This document shows positions 12,701 through 24,700 of a stretch of 64,000 bases of DNA, one piece after another. The notes under the pieces are model-generated. The model was not told the origin of the DNA. It was given only the letters and a program-made list of their open reading frames with translations, and searched no databases. Location of the stretch: the NCBI GenBank assembly GCA_035578905.1, contig JAQJVL010000303.1, forward strand, positions 434,001-498,000. Direction: 5' to 3'. Each line of letters starts with the position of its first letter. Within the stretch, counting starts at the first letter, position 1. A program made the translations under genes and the position numbers. This DNA comes from Stictocephala bisonia (Eukaryota; Arthropoda; Insecta; Hemiptera; Membracidae).

Positions 12701-15700
12701 CCTTTCTCAAAGAATGTTTAACAAAATAAACTTCATTCCTATTAAATAAGGCAAAAGAAATAAATAAAAGCAATCATAAATATAATTTATTTTTAAATAG
12801 TGTTAACGACTAAGGGACAAATCAATTTCTTATTGGCATTTTTAGATCTATAACATGACTATAAGCCAGTATTAATAGCCAGAAACTGAATGTGTAAGTA
12901 GACAATTTCAAGGTAAGCATACTGATTTCCTATTGGTTCAATTTAAATAAGCAATTAGATTTACACTTACATAATTGAAGGTTTACTGCACGAACAGAAT
13001 TTTTAAATAACCACAACATAATTGGAGGTTTACTGCACTGACTGAATTTTGAAACGTTAATCACATAATTGAATATATACTGTAAATACAGTTTTGAAAT
13101 ATCTATCTCATAATTAGGGATTTACTGCACTAAAAGGGTTTTGACATGTACATCACATAATTATGGATTTACTAGACAGACATAATTGTTAAATGTTCAT
13201 TACATAATTTAGGGTTTATAGATGTCTCTTTTTTTCTTGATCACAATTACATAACATTTTCTAAAGGATCTTATACAACAAGATTAAAACACAACTGGAT
13301 GAGGAGCTAGGTTAATACCAAGGTGGCTTCAGACAATGGAGAAGTTGTGCAGAACAAATTATCACTTTGAAATTAGCTACGACATACTACAGAAAACGGA
13401 ATAAACCTCTTTCAATAGTCTTCATAGATTTCAAGAAAGCGTACGACTGTATCCATGGACAATCTCTGCTAAAAGTTCTAAGAAATTTAGGACTACACCA
13501 AAAATTAGTAAAAATGTTAGAACTCACCTTAACTAACACACAAACCGGGATCAAGTTTAGAAGGGAACTTTCTGAACGGTTTCAAATAAAAACAGATTTG
13601 AGACAGGGACATATCTTGTCACTATTATTGTTCAATTGTGCCTTAGAATATATAATGAGAATGGTGCAAAAACAATCCGATGAATATAAAAATCGGAACT
13701 TCTAAACATAACAAAGATCTAAATTATCTGGTGTTTGATGATGACCTGGCACAGCTGGCCAACAAAAAATAACATTACAAGACATTGCCCAGAAGATTGG
13801 TCTCATGATACCTTTGAGAAAACGGAAATCATGCTAGCTGACCCACCACTCGCAAACAAAATCAAAATAAGACATCACGAAATAAAACATACAATCTCAA
13901 CGAAAAGTCATCACGAAACAATAGAATAAATAAAATGGTGAGAGCACAATATACCACTGTTGTATCTAAACGTTTAAACGAATACATAAATAACATTTTT
14001 TATATGTGTAGAAAAGGCATTTGTAATCTTTCGAAATTAACATAATAATATCAACTCACTGTGTATGGTGAACAAATTCAATAATACAACATATTAAAAA
14101 TTATAAATAAAACAAAACATATGTTATTTAAAATCATCTGATATACTAGAACCACAAAGAACACATATAATAACAAAAATTACATTCAATAGCTACAAAA
14201 TTAAGACATTACAGAACAGTTACACAGCTGATAATAACATACGCGAATGAAACAATCTTTAAAACAACTAATACCATTGCAATAGACAAGATAGAAAGAA
14301 GAATAATTAGAATCTATCAAGAGAACGGACACTGGAGACTAGCTTCCAACGAAACAGTTTACAATGAGATAGAACCTGTCAAGAGAACGGACACTGGAGA
14401 CTAGCTTCCAACGAAACAGTTTAGAATCAGAATCAGAAATACTTTATTACATGAACTTTGAGAACAGTTATAGCGTCATATATTATACATTATTAGATAG
14501 TAAGATAAGTAGTCATTGTTCTATCTTGTCGATGAACTCCTGGATGGTGTAAACTGGGTTGTCAATCAGCCAGGCATGGAGTTTACGTTTCAGGAGGTCG
14601 CCTTTTAGTTGTTTGAAGTCTGCCGGGAGGATGTTGTACAGTTTACTGCCTATAGAGCTGGGTTTCTTATCATGGAGTGTTGTTCGATGTTTTTGAATTG
14701 GGATTCTTGCTTTATGTCTTGTGTTGTATGGGTATGATCTGTTTTCCCTAGGTAGTTCAAGTCTGTCTACATGCAGTATGGCTTCCTGAATGTAGATTGC
14801 TGTGACTGTCATGATCTTTAGCTCTTTAAAAGCAGGTCTGCAGCTGTCAAGGGGTCCCAAGACTCTCTTTATATTGAGTGCAGATGTTCCTCCCCATACA
14901 AGGATTCCGTATCTGAGATGAGTTTCCAGCAAGGCGTGGTATGCTACTTTTGCTGAGGCGGGGTTACAAATGTGCAGGATACTTCTAATCACATAGACTG
15001 CAGAGTTGAGCTTCTTACAAAGCTTGCTGATGTGCGGACCCCAGGTTAGGTTAGCATCCAGGAGGAACCTATCAAGAGAACGGACACTGGAGACTAGCTT
15101 CCAACGAAACAGTTTACAATGAGATAGAACCTGTCACAAGCACAATGAAAAAGAACGAATTTCATTCCTTAGACACTCAATCAGGACACCTGAGGAGATT
15201 AAGCAAAAAATCATAGGAAAACAAAAATAAGATGGCTTGTGGAACTTAAGGAAAACATTAGAAAGCTGCAAATTACAATTGAAGAATAAGACAAAAAAAA
15301 TCAAGGTTCTAAATGATAAGCAGACCAGATTACTAACCAAAATATCTATTTAGACTAAGTATAGGACAAGTGATTCCAGATAAATAAAGAAAGTTAAATC
15401 CGAACGCATGAAGAGATACTGGGCTGAAAGAAGATAAAGAAACAAAGACGATGACTACAGTGATCCAATGAAGGCCATAAAATAATAATAATAATTGAGA
15501 GTTTGCTGTACTAACAGACTTTTGAAATAATTATCACATAGCTAAGGGTTTATTGCATTAACAGAGTTATAACATGATTGGGCGTTAACTGTGCTAACAG
15601 TTTTAGTACGTCCATAAAAAATGTCAAAAAGTGGAACTGATACTTTTCTACAGTTATCCATCATAGATAAACAACAATTGAGTTTTTTATTCTTAACTTG

Positions 15701-18700
15701 TGTCTACAACGGCTACTCACCTGGCGTTGATGCGATCAATGTCGTGGTAGTTCTCAGCCTCCAGTTCCTGACTGACTGTCACTACAGCCTGCACTCTCTC
15801 CTCATATGCTAGAATGTCTGTCTCAATAGCTTCATGCTTCTTGGCTGCAGCTTCCACTGCTGCCAAGTCAAACCCGAAATTATCCTGCAACACACATACA
15901 TGACTGTACAACTATTTTCAAAATGATTAGACCTATTTTAAACTGGTACTATATTTTAAAAACATATCATTAAACATTCACATAACTGAACATACAGTTA
16001 TATGGAACTGTCTTGCTCTGTGTTTCATTCTGTAGGTATAATAATAAATTTACTACTTGAAATTAGTGAAATTCAGTTTTATGCAATTTTTTGCACATAT
16101 GTATTTAAATGTTAAAGTCTACCAAGGTAGATCTTAAATGAAACTGAACCAGGGTAAATTAAAATGCCATGGTAAGTATAGTGATACCCGATATCTAGTA
16201 TTGAATTATCTCTTGCAAATAACTTCTAATATAATTACTTTATTTTTGGTAGTTATTTAAGTCATTTAAAATTTATATTCCAAATCAAACATTATAAATT
16301 GAGCAATAATTTTTAATAAAGTACCTTTATTCATATTTTACATTACATAAATAATACATTGCAATAAAGTGTACTTGCACAATTGTTTATTGCACAGTTT
16401 TTAATTTATTTAATCCTTGGTAAGCAACATATATCAATAATTAATTATAGTTCCAACAGCGATAAGCTGAATATATTGCTAATCATTGTTTAGAGGCATT
16501 TAGTTTGTACTAATATCGCTAGAGTTTGTGGGATTGTTTATTCTGTGTGTTTGAACAATGGAAATGGCAGTGGAACGCATAGCAGTTGTCAAATAACTCA
16601 TCAGTTGTCTTGACAGACCTTATTACCTGTTGCGTGGGCATTCCATGAGGCAGCACTGAGCTCTAAGTGACATTTTCGTACCAAGTAAACAACGTGTGAT
16701 CAGTTGTTTGTGGAGGTTATAACTGTGTAGACGTGTATGTTTATTATTGCGATAAGTTCTTTTTTAGTAATTGTATGTTTGTAAACATACAAAAAAATAA
16801 TCTTGAAGATTTAAACATTTTTTTATATTTATAAAAGCAATACAGTGGCTTCTATTAATTTTAATGTCGCGTACAAAGGATTAATATAATTTTGTATTCA
16901 AATGTCACAATAAGCACTCTATTGCAAAAAGGTCAATGCTTTATATCGTATAGTTTGTTGTCAGCTTATTAATTTCAAAAAAGCTGTGATAGCTATGTTT
17001 TTGGATTAAGATCAAGATCAAAAAGTCATGTTATATATTAATTAAAATATAAAGTTAGATTTATTGCCTTGTATGTCATTTAGAAAACTAATGTTTCCAG
17101 GTCACCAATGATTAAGCTCTCGCACCCCTCCCTGTTAGTACAGGCAGCCAGAGCGGGAAATAGGTTGCATGACCTATAAGTATCATTGCTAATTATAATA
17201 TAATTGTTATAATTATAATTTTTCTTCTTCTTCTAGAAAGACATGTCTGCTTATGCAGGTTGTCCAAATAGTCTCTTTCATTCATTTCTGTCATTCCATG
17301 TTTGGTTAGTCACGATTTCTTCCCAGCATTGACCTCTTTTCACCAGTGAGTCTTTGATTTGGTCCTGCCCATCTTGTTCTTGGTCTGCCTATGGGACGTA
17401 TTTCTCTAACTTGCAGTTCCATTGCCTTCTTTGGTAGTCTTTCTGCAGTCATCCTTTTCACATGACCAAACCATTATGGTCTTTTAATATTTATATTTTC
17501 TTCCAGGCTTTTTAAATGTAGTGTTATTTCTTACGGACTCATTCCTGATCTCTTCTTGTTTTTTCTAAAATACTTCTAGAAACGTCATTTCACATAATCA
17601 TACCTTTATGTTTATTTCATTATTTCTGTTTCTACTAACCTTCATAACTTCACTCTTTTTCAGGCTCATTTTCATCCCCATATCTTCAATCGCTCTCTTC
17701 CATCATAAACGTTGCTCACTCAAAGTGTTTTCGCTTTCCTCCCAATTATTGTATATAATGTTCATTTGTAAACTTCCTTTTGAATGTTCCTCAATTAAAT
17801 AGCAACATGTTAACCAAAGAACTTTGTTATTAAATAAAGTTTATTTTCAATGTTGAGCTAGAAATGCTTCTATGTTTTTGATGTATAGCGGTAAATAAAA
17901 AAAACTATTGACACTAAGTAAGATTTATTATTAACAATCGGGTTCTTGAAACTATTTATATTTTAAATGTGCATTAGTGTGATTCATATACCAAAAAAAG
18001 AGAACTAAAAATATAAATATACAGTTAAACAATAAAAACTCAATTATTCTGTCAAAAAGCAGCATGAATATTGATCGAGACCCACACTTTAGCTGAAATA
18101 TGTTTAAATTCATATTTCAAATTCAATAGAAGCAATAAACATGAATTAACCTACTTCGAACTTAAATCTTATCTGGAAGGTAAATATTAAAGTTAGTTCA
18201 CTCTAAGAACAATAGAGGGATCCAAATAATGCTTTTTATTATGTCTCCTGTTAGTCCTACCTGTGAGACAAGTCGCTGGTTCTCACTGAGCCAGGTCTCA
18301 CGCATGCTCGCCTTGCGGTTGAACCTAGCCGCCAGCTGCTCCAATTTCTCCTGTCGTATCAATTCCTCCCTGAGTGCCAACTCCCGCTCATGCTCCGCCT
18401 TCTCTAACCGCTCCCATGCCTTGTTGATATCTGAGATCATCTTTCCTTCTTTCGGTGTATAAGGCTTCTGGTTGTTGGCTCTCATTTTTGACTGCAGGGT
18501 GAATAAAAGTACTTCTAGGTTGCCCTTTTCCACAAATCTGTAAAGAGATTCATGAATTTAGCATTTATAAATATTTATCAGCTAGATTTTATTTTGTCGT
18601 TGAAACCTGACAGCTCAAATGATAATGAATAGAGGTCATAGAGGTCTTCTAAATGAAAATATAATAATTATTTTTAATTTACCTGCTAGTTATACTTTTT

Positions 18701-21700
18701 ATACTGTCATTTCTATGAAATAATCCAAGCTGAACCCATCTTTAATAGGTAAAATTGTTGTTGAATCAAGGTTCCACTAAATAATTAATGAAATATGCAT
18801 TAACTAACTCAAATTATAACTCCCGAGATTTACCGAGGCACTTAGCCAGGCGATGCGCCGTAGACTAATTGGAATTGGGGGAGCCGCCGAGTCAGTATGT
18901 GCCATATGGTAAATAAAAATAGAAAATAAAATCATCTGAAATTTAAATTGTTGTTTACAACATAACATAACCTTGTTATTTAGATAAATAATAAATAATT
19001 GTGACAATCATTAATAATTAATTAATAAATTACACATCACTTTTTTTATTTCTTTGTTTATAGATATACTATTTATATCAAAATATGATTTATTGATATA
19101 TAAGCAAATTAATGTGCCTATTTCCAGAGCAGACTTTGCAAAGACAGCATATATTGTTTTTATTTTAGCAATAAGAGGTTTTAATTCAAATTTAAAAAGT
19201 AAACGCCCTTTCTGACTGGCCGTTATATTAAATGTAAACCAACAACTAAGGAGGTGAAAATAAATTTTTTTCTACACAGAGAGGTGGTGCAAGTGCAGAG
19301 TGCCATCCCCTCCACTCCTAGTACTATTCCCCTCACGCACAGGCCAAGTGCATCGGTAAGCCTCGTGTGTTACACAATATTATATTGATTTAGTTATTCA
19401 ATTTAAACAATTTTACAGTATAATATAAAAAGAGCTGAGAAAAATTATAATATGAAATTCATTTATATTCTTCTTAACTTTTTTACAACTCTTTAAAAGT
19501 CGCTACATCTTGCCATCATCTTACTTAAATTAGATCTCATAGGCATTGCTTCAAAATACAAAATTAACAATAATTAGCACACTATCAAATTAACTTTTGG
19601 GTGTAAAAACCGTTAAATCTATGATATACTCTGTGAAGAAAATATCAAACAAAATATAAATATTTCCAATAGTTAGTATTTATTTATTCATATATAAAAA
19701 CTCTGTTCATACTTGGGAGGTTTTTCGACAGTGCGATAGTTGTTGAACTGTGCCAGTTGCCCTTGAACACCAGTTAGAGAATTAGCAAAGTGACGGTCGC
19801 CGAGGGAGCCGATAGTTGCTTCTATCCACCGCAGCAGCTCACTAGTCAGGCTCTCGTACTCCTGGATCATCCTATCATTGTCCATTGCAATCCCAACGAC
19901 CTTGCCTATTCGCTTGCCCTGCACTGTCTCTTGCTTCATCTTACTGAAGTAGTGGTAGTACGTCACCACATATGTGATGATTGATTTCTCATCAGGTTGC
20001 TCAACGAAGACATCTGTAAACCAGAGTGAAATACTATTCAATTGTCATGTAAAACTGATTTCAATTGCAGCATTAATAAAATTATAAATAAAAAGTACAA
20101 ACAATTTTAGTGGTTTTTATGTGTCTTTAGTTTCTAGCAATTAAAATTTAAAACTATTAAAACTCTTATTAGCGGGATTGGAGGAATAACAAAATTTTCT
20201 GAAAATGGTAGCAATTCATCATTTCCAGGAATTAGATTATACAGTGTGTTTCAGACCACCCGGCAAGTTGTATAAGTTGGAAAGAACTTTGTGGAAGTTG
20301 CTTAACTTATATATATATCCAAGTTTGAAGGGCGTTCACTAAAAAGATTATGAGCCCTATGAAACATCAGATCACATAATTGTTTCCCTCGCTTATTTTA
20401 CCTTTGAAATAAGCATTTAAAAATTGTATTAGAAGTTTTAATAGATTTTTTTCCTGCTTAGAACAAAAAACGTACTGTATTTTTAACTATTTTTGACTGA
20501 GCATTAACTTTACACCTTTATTACTCAAAATCTTTTGAGATATGGGTGAATATGGATTTCAAATGAGTGTGATGAGGTAGATGAGCGAGGCCACAAATAC
20601 TTGCATGCCTTCCTAGAGTTCCTACCATTCCTTAGAAAGTGTCATTAATTAATAGCCCAATGACAAAAGAACAGCCGGTGGTCATCAGCTGATCACTTTC
20701 AAAATTTGTTAAGACTCTGATTGGGATCGAACTGATAACCTTTAGCTTATGAAGCTGGGCTTTAACCAACTACGCTACCGACCAATTTACTATCACACCT
20801 GAGATGTTACATACAATTATCTATAAAAATTTTAATTGCAGACATGCTTGTATGTTTTGGATGTATAGCGGTAGATAAAAAAAACGATTGACACTAAGTA
20901 AGATTTATTATTAACAATCGGATTCTTGAAATTATTTATATATATTTTAGTACACGGTTGACAGGAGTGTTTTCTATGTATTTTATAAATTCCAGAATTT
21001 TAACTTTTAAAGAAAAGTTTTTTAAATTTTGTCAATTCCTCAAAACGTTTTCTTGGCTTTTTGAGATTGTAAAATTATTTACTTGGTCATGTTGTAATCT
21101 TCATGAAATTTATAATTACACATTACTTTTGTATGTGTTAATAATTGCTGATAAAATCACTACTTTACTTACGCAAATAAAAGTAATATATCGTAACTAT
21201 TTATTTCATAAGAATTACGTGGTCAAGTAATTAATTTTAAGATCTCTAAAAGAAAGGGTAACGTTGTTCCAGGAAATTTATAAGAACATTATTTCTTGAA
21301 CGTTACTATTCTTTAATTTGTAAAACTTATAGAAAACATTCCTGTAAACCACATATTAAAAAAATAAATGTGATATATTAACAGATTTTTAGTAATAAAA
21401 GTGTAAAGATGATGCACAATGAAAATTAGTTAAAAACCCAGTACTTTTTTCGTTTTAACTAGGATAAAAACCATAAAAAATGATACATTTTAAAAATTGC
21501 ATATTTCACAATGTACAACTAAAAAGGAAAACAATGGTGTAATTGGAATTTACATAGGCCACAGTTTTTTAGTAAACACCCTTCAAACATGGGTACACAT
21601 AACTTTTGCATCGGCAGTAGTTTGTAGTTTGATAAAAGCTGTCGATGATCACAAATTTAAAACAAAAACCAGTTGAAATTAAATGGAAGTCTTTATTGTA

Positions 21701-24700
21701 TATACAAATGGCGAGGTTAGGACTACACAGTCCTTCCTCTCTTACACCTAACCATTATTATTAAACGTTTCATATGATTTTAACTTTACAAATAATTAAG
21801 TGATAAGAACTTACCTTCGATCTTACTATTACAGTATATAAAAATCTAATGGTATCTTTCTGTGTGTGTGTTACTCAATCACGCAAAAACTACTGTACCC
21901 ATTCAGCTAAAATTTTGCATAGACATTCTTAGGTTTAATACATACTCCTATCTTTATTTTGAAATTCCATCAGCGTACCACCCTCGGGGCTCTAAGGAGT
22001 ATAAATTCAAGCCATATGGAAATACCAATTTGACAATTGTTTATAATAGTTTCATTTATCAGCTAGGATGAAAACCACTTTCGTGTGTTGGATTGGATTT
22101 AGCTTTGTAACAGGAGATTACTTTTATTTTATTTTATAAATAGCATGACTTTTGGATCTTAATCCAAATATATATCACAGCTTAAAGGAAAAATAAAATT
22201 ACTCAATGGTAGCTGACAAAAACCTATATGAGATATATTAATCAGCTGTTGGAATAAACAAACAAATTACATAGTTCCGAAGTAAATAACAAACCTAACC
22301 ATTACACACTTTTGCATTATATACAGATGCAAGTAAGTACATATTTTTTATTACTGAATGCAATAAGCACAATGTAAATCAACGTAAACCCCATACAAAG
22401 GACGGGTACTGTAATAGTTAATAAATATGTACAGCAGTTCATGGGCATGTGCAGTAGCTGCGCTACTAGAGTTCAGCCCAACTGACAGTTGCCATAGAGG
22501 AAGGGAATGTTTTTATTCATTTATTGTCTTCACGACATACCATATTATAATTGAAGGAGGATGTGTAACTGGCTGTGTGTATGAGCCGTAAAGATGTAAT
22601 TACTTATATAGTTATACTAATGTTATTTTTTTATAAATCTTTTATTGTTGTTATTCCTTGTAATAATCGTTTTATTGTTTGTTATTTTTGAACCCATTGT
22701 TATAATTAGTTTTAAGGAATATTATCTAGAAAATAGGCAGTTTCAAAAATGTAAATTAATTGTAAAATTGGAGATGTCCGTTGAAATAAAATAAAATGAA
22801 AATATAAAAGTATATAAATTAATATTAAATAAATGTTGTAAAAGGAAGAGTAGCAAAATTGCAATAATACATCATTGATAGAAAATAAATAGCAATAATA
22901 TGATACACAAAACCAAATGGTATTTCAGAAAGTGAATATTACATACAAATGTTGAGAAAAAAAATGAAAATTATCAAACTAATCCAAACATAGATTATCT
23001 TTCACACCACACCATTAGTATATTTCACTGCACAGTTGTAATATTTACAAGCATTATTTTTCAAACATGATTATTCATTATCTAACAAAGATATAGATTC
23101 TCATCGATCAATTAATAAATACTTATCACATAATTTAATTACCCTCGGCATCAAGCAGTTTAGTTAAGCCCAGTTTGTCTTCGGCAACATTGAAGGCATT
23201 GTTCAAATTGTACATGGCGTTGCTTTTGCTAAGTTTGTCAAACTGCACAAGATCCGGTCTGTGTTTATGTATAATTGCGTTGAAGGCTAGTCCATCTCGC
23301 CATGACGTTGTAAAGTTGCGCACGTTAACATTATGGTAGCCAGCCGTCTTCATTTGACACCACAGCAGTAGAGCATCCTTGGCAGACTTGGTCTCTTGGT
23401 TATCTGTTTCTTCTATTGTTATGTCTTGAATCTGCACATTACATTTATGATTAGATAGGTCCACAACAAACCAAAGTATTGACACTTTGTACAGTTTATA
23501 AAAACAAAATCATGTATATTCCTACTTAAACACAACAGAAAATGTAGCAATGATGAACTGGATTGTTGAAATAAACTAATATTTGGTGAACACAATCAAA
23601 CTTACAGGAAGCATTAGCCAGGAACATAAAAAAAGGTAGGTGGGAAGTTCAGACAGAGAATAAAGCAGAACTTTTCGCCTAAAATCCACATCACAATTTC
23701 TCCAAGTAGCTCGGTTACAGCATTGTGCTACTATTGCAGACTCAGTGATTCACCCTGGTATACATGTCACACAACTTGTGTTTGAAGATTGTTTGTTCTG
23801 ATGTTTGTTTAATGCTGTTCTATAAATTGAATCTTCCAGTGGTCTCTATTTCTGTGAAGTGTAGTCTTCACTTCTAGTGTATGCGCCTCTAGTCATGTAA
23901 TTTAAATGTATTATGGTAATGTACTATTATTTAGGATAAGTTAAGCAAGTTCTTCACTTATTTGTCCACAGTGTCTTAGCTCAGGTTATTTGCAGTTTTT
24001 GGACTGTGTTTGGACTTGTTTTAATGAAACTGCCATTAGAATTCAAAATAATAATCAAATTTAAAGATTATGTTTGCAATTAAATTTAGTTAACTGTATG
24101 AATTAGGCAGGTGGCATAGCCTATTTTGATGGGCGTGCCTACATGAGTGAAATGTCGTTTTATCTTTCAGCTGCCTTCAGTCTTTGGATAAAATGAAATT
24201 CTGTATCCCCTAGCTTAGACCAACATGGAATCTCACCAAAAAACCTCCTAGATGGCAAGGGCCAAGGAGGGAGAGTATAACATATGGCTTGGAGGGGTAG
24301 TACCTGATTCTTCCTGGTATTGACGTATTTAAAGCCAGTTGAGTCATTGTCTAACTCATTACCTTCTATGATTTAAAAATAATAAATACCACACTTTCCT
24401 ATCTCACTAAAAAATTGTTCTTTCAACTGTGTTCATCCACCCCTATAAAAAGTATTTGATATAAACAGACTTTCATTATAATGGACAACCTTCAGCCACC
24501 GTACGTCTGTTGAATTGAATACATCTTTATTCATTTATGTATAATATACATAGTAAGAATGAGGTTCTACTGCATGTCAATTATTCTAGTTTACTTCAGT
24601 TAATGTAGCTCTCCAGGTGTGGTTCTTTGTAATAAGACTTCAGTGTAGGGAAAGAGGTGATACTTTTAGGAAATGAAAGTGGATTAGACTTTAGGGATAT

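Larger units (their letters stand above)
13266..15475 (+). pseudogene. LINE reverse-transcriptase pseudogene, interrupted by a second LINE
   Basis: Plus-strand RT sequence is readable with stops and shifts: [11 protein letters not shown] near 13285, [33 protein letters not shown] with the first catalytic Asp (13,420-13,450), [17 protein letters not shown] (about 13,600-13,650), and a degraded YADD box [11 protein letters not shown] (about 13,725-13,755). The C-terminal part ([20 protein letters not shown]) reaches 14,330 and resumes from about 15,072 with [11 protein letters not shown] and a basic tail. Endonuclease and the RT N-terminus are missing. It is a dead, 5'-truncated non-LTR retrotransposon sitting in the 47-bp minisatellite; clade not determined. 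Confidence 0.82.

Noticed and set aside
14513..14992. Host gene of 159 residues
   Set aside because: The sequence is the C-terminal region of a non-LTR retrotransposon polyprotein, and it ends in ATTCTG repeats.
20717..20785. Functional tRNA gene
   Set aside because: A and B boxes are good, but acceptor and T stems do not pair, so it is treated as a tRNA-derived SINE.
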